Source of the DNA: Symsagittifera roscoffensis
Lineage: Eukaryota > Xenacoelomorpha > Acoela > Convolutidae
Assembly (NCBI RefSeq): GCF_963678635.1
Contig: NC_087064.1
Span: 37,581,716 to 37,645,715 of the forward strand
Length of the DNA: 64,000 nucleotides
Direction of reading: 5' to 3'
The notes beneath the pieces were generated by a model that worked only from the letters and a program-made list of their open reading frames with translations, ran no database searches and was not told the DNA's origin. The translations under genes and the position numbers were made by a program. Shown one piece after another: positions 20,640-33,355 of the stretch (its first letter is position 1; the number at the start of each line of letters is the position of its first letter).

Positions 20640-21157
20640 TCGGACTTTATATTTGGCAGTGTCTTTTTGTTTTTTTTTAATGCTGGTTGTAGTTTTTTCT
20701 ATTCAGTCAATTATCGGCGATCTAAATAATTGCTCTTAATAAAAAGTTGCTATGGCCCATTGAAGATATCGACTCCCTAAAATTAAATCTGGAAAAAAAT
20801 ATATTTTACCACCGATCATTTTCTGCGATGTTTGGGGAGTTTGAAAAGTGCCAACGTGGCCATGCGCTGGGCTATTTTATGCGCTCTTTGAAAATTTTAT
20901 CTATACTCCTTAAAACGTAAACCGAATTATTTATGCGTGGCAAATTATCCTGAACAACAAAATTGTGCCAAATTGAACTGAGGCTTGCTTATCAGTCGTA
21001 TTAATTTTGTACAATTCAAATTTCCATTCATGGTTTTTGATATTCAACCAAATGTATAGTTTTTCAATAACTTCTGCCCAAAAATGGTTCGATATAGATT
21101 AAGGGGCAGTAAGAACATTCAGGTTTTTGCCCTGATGTATAGGCAGGCAGTCTTGTT
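20640..21157 (+). mobile_element. HINE-like repeat, family B
   Basis: A diverged sister of family A. It shares the layout and the 3' end (ggggcagtaagaacattcag, hairpin cag...ccctg, then GGCAGTCTTGTT), but its body is different: tattcagtcaatt near the start, ccatgcgctgggct, and tttatgcgtgg in place of the TTAACGCG core. The 5' end is uncertain. Confidence 0.65.
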
Positions 21158-21340
21158 TTATACTCGGCTGGTTTTCTTGTTGGGGGATTGTATATACATT
21201 GAGTGGTTTTTCCATATCAATTCGACTTTTCATTCAATTTAGAACGTAGCCGAATAATTTATATCATGTTAAAGGTATAAACGCTTCAAGCCCAAATATT
21301 CTGAAAATATATGTAATCATATATTTCGTAGACAAAGTTG

Positions 21341-21832
21341 TGTTCCGAATTTCAAATGCTTGGGGTATTTTTTTTATTCAGTCAATTTTCGCGATCAAAA
21401 TAATAGCTTTTAACAAAAATTTTTTTTGCCCTTTGAACATATTAACTCCTTGAAATCAAATTTTGAAAGATATTTTACTTCTAATCTTTTTCTGCAAAAT
21501 TTTGGGAGGTTAAAATTTGGGAGGTCAATTTGGCCATGCTCTGGACTAATTTAAGCGCGCTTCGAAGATTTTATGCATAATCCTGAAAGTGTAACGCGAA
21601 ATATTTATGCGTGCGATTTATCCCGCTCAATAAAGTCGTTCGGGATTAAATTGAGGCTAGCTTGTCGGTCGTTTTAATTTCGTACGACTCAAAACTCAAA
21701 ACTTTACACTTGATCTTTGTTATTGTCCAAAATGTATAGTTTTCAATATTTTTTCACGAAAAATTTACTCGATATGGGTTACGGGGCAGCTGGAAAAATC
21801 AGGGCTACGCCCTGATATACAATCAGTCTTTT
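21341..21832 (+). mobile_element. HINE-like repeat, family B
   Basis: Begins TGTTCCGAATTT and ends at a perfect hairpin CAGGGC-TAC-GCCCTG followed by atatacaatcagtctt. Body matches the copy at 20640-21157. The loop change TTC to TAC leaves the stem intact. Confidence 0.7.
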
Positions 21833-23284
21833 TGTGATTTGACAAATGTTAATTTCGTTCAGCTAAACGCATAGACGTCCTTTTGATCCATGTCGAAAAC
21901 TATTTCTTAAGATAATTGAGGTGATTTGGTTCATTTGGTTTGCAAAAACGCGTTGCACGACACATTGCCGCCTTGCATTTTCATAGCGTGTATGGGATTA
22001 TTGAAGAGAATCAGAATAATTTTTTCTGATTGTTTTTGAAAGTTTTAGCAATATGAATTAAATAAGCAAGAGTTTTCACCGTCAAAAGGTAAACGTTACA
22101 TTCAGGGTTTCGATCTAAAACGAGCAGGCCTAAAATCATTTAGATTAGTATTCATAGAACTTTATGCGCTGATAAGATGAGTATTTTTGTTTTTGGCTCG
22201 TTGGATCTTTGGCTTGTACGCGAAGCAGCAGTTTTCATTCCTTTTTTCTTGTTAAATGATGAGGGCAGAAAAGAAGCCAAAAATTAAAATTTTGAAACTA
22301 CAGCTGCTTATTTTTGCGATGATTTTTGTAAGCGGTGTTTTTCTATTATTGGAAAGCTTTGTAAAATAGAATATAAAACTTTTGTAAAATAGGATATAAT
22401 TTTGTAAAATAGGATATAAAAAACCAATTAGATTACTTTACATACCTGTAGGGTTGATTGAGTCTGCTACGTATATTACTATGCTTGATGGTTGAAAAGT
22501 AATCTCGAAAAAGTTTTTTGGTGGTGATGATTTAAGCGCGGATGTCCAACTGAAGACTCCCCGGGTATAAAAATTGACGACCAGAATTGTTAACGTAAGC
22601 AAGAGCTATAACAACATGTAACTCTTCAAGTAGCAATTTGGACAGCTCTCACGATGGTATAATTATTTTGTGATAAGTTCTTAGATGTCCATAAACACCG
22701 CCAGACAAAAAGTTATACACTAATTGTTTTAATACTACAGCTGTGCATTGAGAGCTTTTAACAAGCACACCATAATTTGATGAAATTAAAAAACGAACTA
22801 ATAAATTACTAACTGATCAAACGTTGATGAAACATATGTAAGCTGTCATTGGGCACTGCATTTGTAAATAACAATTGTAAAAAAAATCAAAGGATCTTAA
22901 AAGTCGTATCAATAAAACAGACAATCATGATTCTTATTAACTACCTTATATACCTTCGTGAAAGCAAAAAAGAAAAGAAGTTCTCATTTGAAAACTTGCT
23001 TTTTTCAATTCTGTATACTTTTTTGATTTTCTTTTACTCATGTACAAAATACCGCCAAAAGTTTCCCTGTAAGCTTGAAATAAAGTTATGCACAACGAGA
23101 GGTTATAGGTGGGTGGTAGGGGAGGTTCGAGCATATATTTTTAGACAGTCAGCACTCGAACTTTTCTGCAAGCTCGTCAAACAAACATTATTTCGTCAAA
23201 ATCTTCCATATAATTCCCCAACATGGTAATTTTGGCCTGTGTTCTTGCAGATCCGCCGTTTGAAATGTTTTTAAAGCAAGAAAA
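21833..23284. other. Unassigned AT-rich stretch
   Basis: Contains a 126-codon frame at 22849-23229 on the plus strand that is rich in Lys, Phe, Ile and Leu and matches nothing I know. A small fragment of a HINE 3' end (acattcagggtttcg, cgagcag) lies near 22095-22127. A short direct repeat of tttgtaaaataggatat occurs near 22360-22420. Confidence 0.4.
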
Positions 23285-23360
23285 AAAATTGCTCGTATAT
23301 CAGGGCAAAGCCCTGAAAGTTCCGACTGTCCCTTAATTCATATCGAATAGGTTTTGGGAA
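23285..23360 (-). mobile_element. HINE-like family B, 3'-end fragment
   Basis: Minus-strand 3' terminus with hairpin cagggcaaagccctg and agttccgactgtccctta, as in family B. The rest of the element is missing. A run of 12-13 C follows at about 23410-23422. Confidence 0.65.
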
Positions 23361-23576
23361 AAGAAAATGTTGAAAACCTATAAATTTGGAGGACCAAGTT
23401 AACATTCTTCCCCCCCCCCCCACAATTAAAAAAAAGAAACAAAAGAAACTTCGCACCAAGCTGACAAACCATTTGGTTAATAAACTAATCTTTTTCAGAA
23501 AAAATTTTCACTACCCCAAAATACTTTCTTTTCTAAGTTTAAACAAAGCATGGGAAAAATTTTAACATATATTGAA
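23361..23576. other. Short unassigned spacer
   Basis: AT-rich with a poly-C run. No gene seen. Confidence 0.5.
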
Positions 23577-24113
23577 ACAAGACTGCTCGTATCAGGGCGA
23601 AGCCATGAATGTTCCGACTGCCTTTTAAGGTTTATGGAGCAGCAGTAATAGCATAAAAAAATTAAATTAAATAAAATGAAATGAATTTTTTTTTCTTCTA
23701 AAATTAGAAATTTTTTATGAAAATCATCCCCCCACACGCCATATAAAGTACAAAAAGAGATATTTCGTTCCTTGTAACAAATTAATTATGGCGAATAAGC
23801 TTTGTTCAACCAATTTGGAACGATTTATAGGACGGATTAAATCCCCGTTTACGCGTTAATAGAGCGAATTATATCGCGCGTTAATTGTCCCAATTTAGCC
23901 AAAATGGCTATCTTTAAACCCCCACAACATTACGAAAAATGATCACAGGTAAAATATCTTTTCAAATTTAGGCTCAAGACAGCAATACCTTTTGAATGAT
24001 ATAAAAAAATTCCATCAAAAATGGCTAGTTAAAAAGTCGAAATTTGTCTGAAGAAAAAAAAAACCCACCCCGAGCACGAATATTCCGTTACTTTCGTATC
24101 GAAAGTCGGAACA
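23577..24113 (-). mobile_element. HINE-like repeat, family A, full-length copy (tandem 1)
   Basis: Complete copy on the minus strand, joined without spacer to the next copy at 24113/24114. The junction reads gtcggaacaacaagactgc, so the 5' terminus of this copy abuts the 3' terminus of the next. Confidence 0.88.
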
Positions 24114-24649
24114 ACAAGACTGCTCGTATCAGGGCGAAGCCCTGAATGTTCCGACCGCCTTTTATTGTTTATGGAGCAGAAATAACATTTAAGAAATTAA
24201 ATGAAATAAAACAAAATGAAAAAAAAAATTTTTCTAAAATTTGAAATTTTTTATAAAAATCATCCCCCACACGCCATATAAAGTTCAAAAGGATAAATTC
24301 GCTCCTTGTAACAAACCATTTATGGCAAATAAGCTTCTTTTAATCAATTTGGAACGATTTCTAAGACGGATTAACTCTCCGCTTACGCGTTAATAGCGCG
24401 AAATATATCGCGCGTTAATTGTCCCAAATTGGCCAAAATGCCTATCTTTAAACCCCCATAACATTACGAAAAATGATCACAGGTAAAGTATCTTTTCAAA
24501 TTTAAGCTCAGGACAACAATACTTTTCCAATGATATTAAAAAAATTTCGTCAAAAATGGCTAGTTAAAAAGTCGAAATTTGTCTGAAGAAAAAAAAAAAC
24601 CCACCCCGAGCACAAATATTCCGTTACTTTCGTATCGAAAGTCGGAACA
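24114..24649 (-). mobile_element. HINE-like repeat, family A, full-length copy (tandem 2)
   Basis: Second of two head-to-tail copies. It retains the perfect 3' hairpin cagggcgaagccctg and the 5' hairpin ctttcgtatcgaaag. The next 50 bases (24650-24700) are a family B 5' end (caccgagcataaacattccg...gtcggaaca). Confidence 0.88.
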
Positions 24650-24700
24650 AAAAACCACACCGAGCATAAACATTCCGTTTTATTCGAATGTCGGAACAAA

Positions 24701-25246
24701 TATGGTATCGTATATAGAAGTATTGCCCTTTTGATACCTACTTTTGTTATATTGTTATAGTATATGCGACAGTTGAATATAGTAAGTGTAATACTTAAAG
24801 GTCCAAGGCCCAGCTATCTTTACTACTTTTGTCAAAACTTGAAAAATTTTTCGACGAGAAATCTTTAGAAGCTGAAGAAGGTTGTGTCAAGAATCTTGAA
24901 GACCGGCAAAGATCGTTGAACTATTTCAAAAATCTTGAATACAAAAAACAAATTTTGCAAAAAAAAACATTTTACACATAGTAAGGTTTTTAAAAAAAAC
25001 TGAGAGTTTGAGCGCTTAACAACAAGATGCAAAATACGATGTAGCAACATATGAGCTACAGAATGAAGCCTTCGATTGAATTTCAAAAAACCGACCAATC
25101 GTTCTAGCATTAAAACTGTGCTGCGATTGCTAAACTGTTTCAGAAACTGGCAGAAAGTTTTATAAAACTGTTCTCCAATCGTACCTGCCGCCGAGTGATT
25201 GTGTGCTATAACTATTATGACTTACGATAGGAAACTATAATCAGAT
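24701..25246. other. Unassigned stretch
   Basis: No repeat boundary or gene that I can support. An 81-codon minus-strand frame at 24865-25110 has no reliable family match. Confidence 0.4.
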
Positions 25247-25655
25247 ACAGGGGCGGATTTTCTCGAGGTGGGGGGTGGATTTAAAAAAAATGAAAATTTT
25301 GACGACCTTTTTTTTAGGACGATCAAGTTGATTTCCGAGATCTAAAGCAGTAAAAAGATGCTGTTTTGGCCAAAATTTAAGCGCCGCAGGCAAGTTTTTG
25401 AAAAAACAGGTCAAAAAGCCGTTTTTGGGCTTTTTTTGATAAATTTTGACAAAAAAAATTGTTTTTTTTTGGCGCGCGGTCCCCCTCAAAATTAGTATAT
25501 ATTGGCGCCAAAGGCGCCTTTAGAAAAATTTAAAGGTCGGTCGACCAAAAATGGATTTCCTAAAAAGTACCTAAGGGGGACCCTTTGGGTCGGCAGGGAG
25601 TCGAATCCATGAGGGAAGGGGGCTTCCGCTCCATGAGGGAAGGGGGCATTAAATT
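25247..25655 (+). mobile_element. hAT-type MITE, copy 1 (right end altered)
   Basis: Starts caggggcggattt and shares with 56904-57319 the internal words ttttgacgaccttttttt, ttttggccaaaatttaagcg / gccgaattttctgcg, ttttggcgcgcg and ttggcgccaaaggcgcc. The right end diverges into a short direct repeat, ccatgagggaagggggc, twice at about 25605-25647, and no right TIR or target duplication is visible. Confidence 0.7.
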
Positions 25656-26104
25656 GAACCAGAAAATTGGATTTCTGAAATAGATTATATAAAGCATTGG
25701 TTCGATAAAAGAAAACTTAAATAGTATTTGTGACTTAATTTCATTAATTTCTTTTTTTTTTAAACAAAACAGAAACATTAGAAATTGCATTCGTTTAGAG
25801 CCCACGATCAGTGAAATCAACTGTTTCTTAGGACAGATGAAAACTGCACATGGAATTAGCAATTGTTAGAGATATCAATATTGACATATGAAAGAAACTT
25901 TGCAGAGAAAAGATAAACGAATTCATGGAGTTAGAGTTCCCATAAAAACAACTGCGCTATAAAAGCCCCCACCCTGCAATCTAAAAAAGAGACCGAACAA
26001 TCAGAAATAGACTTTTCACAAAGCAAAATGAAATGGTTTAAAAAAAGAATTATATAACTGGATCGACTCTAAACAGACTCCATCATCAGTCACAAAATGG
26101 GATT
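25656..26104. other. Unassigned stretch before the gag relic
   Basis: AT-rich. May include the degraded 5' part of the element whose gag scrap follows, but I cannot find an LTR or PBS. Confidence 0.35.
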
Positions 26105-26317
26105 GTGAAAGTTCCTCGAACAATTATTTCGAACAGAAGCAATCTATATGCTGCTCTAAGAGATTCGACACAGCTATGCAAATTTTGGAACAACCAAAAA
26201 TTGTTGGGCTTAAACATCATGAGGCTAAATGTAGTCGGTGAAGATTTACAAAAAGAGCTGATTAGAGTGACACTTGATCAATCGGAAGCGCTAGTTTACC
26301 ATAAATCAGGAAAATAG
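26105..26317 (+). pseudogene. Gag fragment of a Ty3/Gypsy element, opposite orientation
   Basis: A 70-codon frame containing DLQKELIRVTLDQSEAL. It aligns with the Gag segment before the zinc knuckle in element 2 (DIQRELCRVTP) and element 4 (TDTQRKLYSATLSPSEAL). An alternative frame just upstream (26090-26140) reads KFLEQLFRTEA, like the FHKCCEDVFKAE region of Gag in element 1, so a frameshift separates them. No pol follows. Element 2 is inserted 380 bases downstream in the opposite direction. Confidence 0.45.
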
Positions 26318-26699
26318 AAACTAATTAACGAAAAATGCAAAAGGAGGTATTTCGGATAGAGGCATCACAGCAAAAGGGGAAACTGGATTGAGCAAAAGTC
26401 GAATAAGAAACTGGAGCGCAACAAACAAGTCGGAATGACATTTCATGCATCTGGGGTTGAATGTGAGAAAAAATAGAACTCGCTAAGAAATATGGAGATC
26501 TATTTAAACGCCAAGATTTAGCGAACAAGTTAATAAAAAAATTTAAACTCGACATTAAAATAACGTTTTTACACCAAAAAAAATCAGCTCATATCTACTG
26601 AAAAAATATATCATATAAATTTAGATACAAATATGAAACAATAGCCTAGTATAGAAAAAAGGCCATCTGAAAAAGTCCAGCTCAACCATTCGCATCAAC

Positions 26700-26950
26700 T
26701 GAGATATCCCTAGAACTACCGAACTAAACTAAGTTCAGAATTCTATAGCAACAGTAAATTGGACTCAATGGATATCAAATTGGTTACAAATTGGTTTCTA
26801 TAAAAATAAATATCAAGCGTAACCTTACAACGGTTGAAGCAAAACAAGGGAGTGTCAAACTTATTCGTGAAACATTCACTTGGATTGGCAGATGTCAATT
26901 AGCAGTAGTAACTTAGACTTTACTACGGATGCTACGCCGTATATATGACA
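26700..26950 (-). repeat. 3' LTR of element 2
   Basis: 251 bp, starts tgagatatccctagaac and ends tatatgaca. The start matches element 1 (tgagat.tccct) for about a dozen bases, but the rest is unrelated by eye. The adjacent ctcccccatt is the PPT on the minus strand. Confidence 0.92.
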
Positions 26951-27084
26951 CTCCCCCATTCAATTTTTTTTTATCGAGAAAATTTTTCAATAAACAAAAA
27001 CAAGTTTTAATCAAAATTTTACTTATCTCTTTTTCACTTGTTTTGGCTTAACTATCTCCCTTTGAGGTCATTTCTCCCTTTCTT

Positions 27085-30000
27085 TCAGCAAATTCGGTCT
27101 CGAACAATTCCCCATGGTGACACTGGAATAAGGCTACCCCTCAGCCCCGGTGAATTGTCTTCTGGTTGAGCCAGATCTGACGGCAGCACTGGTACTGTGT
27201 CCATGTCTACCAATTTGACTGCATGGCGTTGTGGTCTACCAAAAAATCTCGTTTGTCTCTTATTCCGACTGGACGCTCTTGTAGGCGTTTGTGCGTGCGG
27301 TTCTTCAATCGTAATGTCAGCTCTATCTTCCTCCTGATTTTGGGTTACCACCACTTGATTGTTTTCTTTTGGCTGATTTTGTTCTTTGGTTTCTGGCGTA
27401 ACCAGACCTTCTGCTGCTAATGTCGTCTGCTTGAGCTGAGGCTCTGTTAAATCTGGATTCCATTTAGATTGGGGCTCTGTTGGGACCAGTTTTGGTTTGG
27501 GTTGACTTTCCTGTGCATCCCCTTCTGGCCTCATCTGGACATCTTCTGAAGCCACTGTCTCTTTTATCTTCTGAGTCATCGGTGAGCTGTCCAGACCTCG
27601 TTTCTTCCTTGGTAATTCTTCGATTCGTCCCTCTGATGGACTCTAAGAGGAAAGTGTGAGAGCTAATATCGAGTTTATTCTGATCTAGTGTCCCTTCTAG
27701 CAATCAGCCGACTCCTCTCGAGTTTTTTCTTCAACGCACTTGCTTTCGTCCAGCATGTTTACGCCTGAATCTTTGGGTTTTTTTGTTGCTGGTCCTACCT
27801 CTACATCTTCCGACGACATTGAAACCGATGATAAGTCATCTCTGGGCAATATGTAGGTATTCTACTTAGAATTCCCATGCGCTGGACAGGAAGAAGTTAC
27901 ATTTGGCTGACTTGCTGCTGGGGTTAATGAGCTTCCTTTATTGATATGATCTAAATCACACATGTTATATCTAACCTTGTTCGGTTTTATTGCGATATGA
28001 GTTTTTCTTATCACTTTACCACTTTGACCTTATCAGTGATCTAAGTGTGGTTGAATAATGGTTTCCCCGATTTACCATCTAATACTTTACGGAGTACATT
28101 CACTCTTTACGGATTACGTAGTCTAGATTAAATTCTGGACTATTTAGAATCTTAAGACTCTTGTCTTTTTCTGTCCTAAATCTGAGAATTCCCTGATATA
28201 AATAATTTCTCAGGCTGGCTGCAAGAAGTGGTACGCGCTCAGTTAACCTCCTCAAAGTCTCTGAACCTTCGGCGTGCGATAGATTCCGTTTCAAATTTCT
28301 CCAGGCACTGGCCGCTTTGGTCAGGCTTTCGAGAACTACTATCTTCTTATCTTCTGGTTGTTTCTTTCCAATCTCCAGTGGTGCCTCTGTTTCCCTTTTG
28401 GTATCACCTTGAGTCTGTTTCTGAAATCCGATTGCTCTCATTTCCTCCGGAGTTAGCATATTTAATTTATCCCTGACTAAAGAAACCTAAGGTTTATGGT
28501 TCCATCCATAGTGGAGGCCGAAGAAAATTTTATAATAAAAGCATGTTTTGTACTTTTAATATCTTCAAAATTTGAATTTCTTAGAGGTTTGGGTACGATT
28601 GCATAATAACTAGTTTCCTTTTGATCGTTTCATTACTACGTTCAACTAGCCCTCCTACTGTGCAGAAGATATGACGTAGAATATTCACAGAAATTCATAA
28701 AATTGTTATTTTTAAAACCGGAAAACCTCTCGGTCCTGATGGATTTCGGAGTACTATGAGTTTGTATAAAGTCAGTTCGAAGTTTTTTGATTTTGTCTGC
28801 TCCTGTCGACCTATTTATTAGTGCTGAAGTATATTTGGAGTAGCATACACTGCCACTAAATTGTAGAGTTTCTTTCCTTCTTTATTCAACATTGGTCCAG
28901 CAAAATCTAGTTGTAATTCTTCGTTCGAATCCATAAGACCAGGTAACTATTGGATGAAGTAAAAAACTTAGCAGAGTTAAGATTCTTACCACACAACGAA
29001 CATCATCGGCAGTTCTGGCACTGGTCGTGTATCTCACGAGGCAACCTTGGCCACCACAAATAAGCTGCCGCGTCTATCATGGATTCCTGTCCTGGATGAA
29101 TTCGATGTAGTCTGTTCATGAACACCTTCCTATATCACATCGCAACGGCCACTCGGTCAATAATGACACGATCATTAATGACTGTCGCATTGTCCCAGAA
29201 TCCAGATAAAGAATTTACCAAGCGAAGAAACCCCTCTCTGTTTTTGGTTAGGATGTACTTCCTAAGTGGTGCTATTTGACTGTTATCTGATGTTAATAAC
29301 CCCAACAGATCTGCATCTAGAAGATCTGTCAATCCTGTTGTGAGTGATTTCCGGCGCTTGGAAATCGTTGGTAGGATCCCTGTTGTAATCTTATTAATTC
29401 TAGTGATAATCGAGTTAAGTTTGGCCGCCTTCTGCAATCTGCAATGAGTTTCAAGAGAGTTTTGGCGTAGTTGTTTTCAGCTTAAACTTCCTTTTTGGGG
29501 ATTCTTTTACTGGTCTCTTCCTGTTCCTAGCAATTGTGATTCTGACAGTCTTTTCGCCGCTCTGCACCTGACATTTGATGTAATTGCCGAACCGATAACC
29601 CTTTCCGATTAAATGTCTTAGCTGACATTGTCTGAACTTGAGTTCGTTGTTGGAATTGATTTGCGAATTTCGATATATTGAACTTGGAAATAATTGATGA
29701 AATTGGATTGAAACTTGATGGAATTGAAGTTTAATTGTCACAAAAAACTGATATTATGAAAAAAATGATGATTTTGTGAACATGAATTTGACTGTAAGTT
29801 CGGAGGCAAAGATTTTCCAAATTTTTGGGACTATATAGCCATACTGCTTTTTCATTGGCTGTAGTTTGTGCATAAATTTGCATGATTTAGCGTTCTCTTC
29901 CCTGGTTGATCAGAACTTTCGAACTCATGAGTGCCGCCTCATGCGGAACTTCGCAAAATTGGCGGAACGTTTTCTATTGGTTGAAAATATTATCTCCTAA

Positions 30001-33000
30001 TCCGACGCTCTCTTCCGGTTTAAGAGCATTATATTGATCTGATTAGATAGCTTTGACGTTTTCGATTTCTGAACCCTCAAACAAATTCTTAACTTTATCC
30101 ACCTGGATATTTCTACAAGCTATGTCAATGTTTTTAACAGATTTAATTGCAATTTGTTCATCGAATTGGGATATTGATGGTGCCGGTAATTTTTGGTCAC
30201 GAGATAGATAATCTGCCATACCAAACTCCTCCTCCGCGATACAAGATATGGTCTAGTCAAATGGTAGCATCCCGTCTGCCCACCTTGTTAGTCTCGATTG
30301 GTGTGTTCGATTCCCCCGGTTTTCTGTTAATCCAGAATTTATTGCTTTATGGTCTGTCAGTATATGAAACAAGTTTCTCAAAGTAATTACGGAAAAAATC
30401 ACACGATCATAGGGCTGCTAGTAGTTCGGGCACGTTTGTTCTGTATTTTTGTTCTGCGATATAGAGGAACCTGGAAGTAAATGCGATTGGTGCTCAAATT
30501 CAAGGTTCAACTTCCTGTTCTAAGGCGGCACCTAGGCCGCTGTGACCAGCGTCGTATTTTATTCGCGAATATTTTGAATGACTGTAATAATATATTTCGG
30601 TTATGTCTGCTATCATCTGCAATAATCACTTGAATATTAAAATCTGGTGGTTCCCCCACAAAAATTTGATGTTGTTGCTTAAATTCAGTGATGGTCAAAA
30701 AGCTTCTGTGGCCATCTGGAGATTTGGGATGAATCTAGATACGTGGTTCAATACCCCCATAAAATATTTTCAATGGCTTTAGTGTTTTCGGAGGTGATAG
30801 GTTCAGGACTACTTCTAGTTTCGAATGCATCGGTCTGATGCCTATTGAGTATATCGAGTCTTAACCATGTTAGAGATTCTTTGCGGAACTTGCACTTACT
30901 GTTTTAACGCCAAACTTTCTGCATCTGTCCTTCTTATGACTTCCTCGAAAATTTTGTTATGATCTAGTATGTTTCCTTTCGAAACGATTAAAATATCATC
31001 TAAAAAGCAGAATACTCCAGGAGTGCCGCCGAACTATCCATCGCCTTTTAAAACGTTTAAGACATGTCCGTCAATCTGTAGAAACCTGTTTTGAATCTAT
31101 GTGCCCGTGTGTTCTCTACAAACAGTTTTAAAGTTACAGTGTATACTGATCGATTCATCTAGGTTCAATTGACTGAATGCATACGTTAGATCTAGACTTA
31201 AATTTGATGTTATGATTTGGGCTGCTAAGTCTAAAAGCTCTAGTGAATTTGGCATTTGGAGTATCTTTTTGAAAATTTGATCATTCGTCGGCTCGGCGTC
31301 CATCGCCAGTTTTACTGCACCGTCCTTCTTCGCCGTTATTACCACCGGGGCTACGACATGGTCACTCGTATTTTTCTCTTATTTGATAATGTAACCCTCC
31401 TTAATTAGTTTCCGATTTCATTGCCGACATCTTTTGTATGAAAATCTGGACTCGTCTACTTTTTTCTTATAAGATAATAACTTGAAAAGTGTAGATATTT
31501 TATGGTTTTTTGACCTGCCCAATCTGCTGAAGACGTCTTCATATCTTTTGACGATATGTTCTTTCCTCTTTTCTGATATTGTCGACTCGGTTTTTTTCTC
31601 TGATAATGCAATCGCGGTTACTTTATTTGGTAGTTTCAGTTGTCTCGTCACAATAGCAGGTCAGGTTGTTAGTCTAAACATAGTAAGCAACGTGTTCTAA
31701 TTTCTGATATTATATTTTTTGCGTTTTTGCGTTCTTCTTCACTCAACCGTTTGAGTTGATATCTATTAATAGTTTTCCAAAAAGGAAAAGAGATCTGTGA
31801 TTGTAATGGACATATGACGTGGTGATTGGTCTTTCTTGAATTGTTAATATCTTTGCTCTTGGGTTCTTGGATAATAACATATCGGCTGTCTTTTTGTTGA
31901 CAAAAGATGCCGGACTTCCCTTATCAATAGTCGCGCTGAATAATGCTCCTTTCGCTCTAATTGTGGCTCTCCAACATTTTATTTTCCCAGTTCTAGCATT
32001 GATATTCTCTAAGGTTTTGAACGAGATTCCGATGTTGTCTACCTCCTTGACGCTTACAACTGAATTTTCGTGTTTGCTGTCGGGGTCAATAAAATTTGTC
32101 GTTTCTTCGTGTTCTTCATCTGATATGTTGTTGTCTACCTGTGGAGTTGTAGAATTTTGCGAAACTATCTCTTTCCCACATAGATTAAAATTGACATTCA
32201 AGCTGCACAGTTGTCTTTCTGTTCGAGTGTAAAGTTGTTGCCGCAAAAATAACTAGGTTTAAAGGAGCTCTGCTTTCCCGACTTTTGACTTTGACTTGAA
32301 TTAAAATTCATACGGTTCTGGTTTAAAATGTTGCCCTGTGCTCAGTTCATCTTGCTTTGGACGTTGTTCTTCGATCGGATTGGCATTATGGTTCCTGTTT
32401 AACCTTAAAATGATTAAAGTTCTAGTACCGCCTCCGAATGCGTTTTGCTGTTGTAAAACCTTAGCCGTCGCATAACCGTTTTCATGTAAAAGGGATGCTT
32501 TTAACGTGTCGTCTATGGTGTTACCCGACAAAGCTCTCTTTGGATGTCGGAGAACTTCATTTTGGCCATGAAAATATCACGTATTACTTCCTTTTCAGTG
32601 ACTTGTGTCAAACCGCTTTTCGCTGCTTGTCTTGACAACCGAAGAGAAAAAACTTCGAGGCCTTCTGTGTCAACCTGGTTCGCGTTGTATAATTGCATTC
32701 TTTCTATGATATAGTTTTTCTCTCTCCTGAAGAGTGATTTGCACAAGCTATGAAAATTTTTGAAACTTATTGTATTTAAGTTTGTGCGTAGATTTTGTCG
32801 GAGAAATCTATTCTTCCCTTCATTTCCGTGGGCAAAGAAAAGTCCGGATTTAACCCGGTTATCCGCTTTGTGGTGATACGTGTTTTGGCCGGTTTGAGGT
32901 CCTTTTCTTCTCCTTTCCGAATTGCTTTCCGTCACTTTTCGGATAGCTGCAGCGTCTCGTGCTGTTCTATTTTTCATTTCATCCGGTGTTTCTGAGGTTG

Positions 33001-33214
33001 GTATTGCTTTTGGTTTTCGTGGTGGAACGTCGAATACAGCATCTGGATCTGATAGTAGTGTAATAGGTCACAGCCTTCTTTGAGAGATATTGCCAGAAAG
33101 AATTATCTTTTCTTTACGGGGTACGGGGGCATCTGCAGATACTTTTCCCCAGAATACTGGTTTTCCTTACAGATCCGTTCTGTCATCCGATTGTACGAAT
33201 GCTGGCTGCGCCAT
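27085..33214 (-). pseudogene. Broken gag-pol of element 2
   Basis: The start codon (33212-33214) again spans the LTR/PBS junction and opens with MAQPA. Surviving pieces, 5' to 3': Gag about 32301-33214; protease about 31743-32246, where DTGS has become DKGS; RT N-terminal part 31418-31651 and palm 31097-31345 (LDLTYAFSQL); the catalytic loop reads FLDD near 30985-31000; RNase H Asp in TDHKAI near 30340-30360; integrase zinc domain (LHRIHPG...WWP...C) near 28990-29110; a decayed integrase core 28650-28900; and a C-terminal tail 27085-27579 with RQTRFFGRPQRH. The linker region (about 29840-30060) keeps ATTTGCAT (29876) and ATTGG words. It cannot make a functional polyprotein. Confidence 0.92.
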
Positions 33215-33318
33215 GAGATATCCCTAGAACTACTGAACTAAACTAAGTTAAGAATTCTATAACAATACAATGGATATCGAATTGTTTACAAATTGGTTTC
33301 TGAAAAAATATAAATAGC

Positions 33319-33355
<37 letters not shown>

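Noticed and set aside
22849-23229. 126-codon frame, the longest outside the retrotransposons
   Set aside because: Low-complexity K/F/I/L-rich content, no motif, no homologue I recognise, and length within chance for AT-rich DNA of this size.
24865-25110. hAT transposase fragment (AHMLLHRILHLVV-like)
   Set aside because: Only a handful of positions resemble the family and no other domain piece lies nearby.
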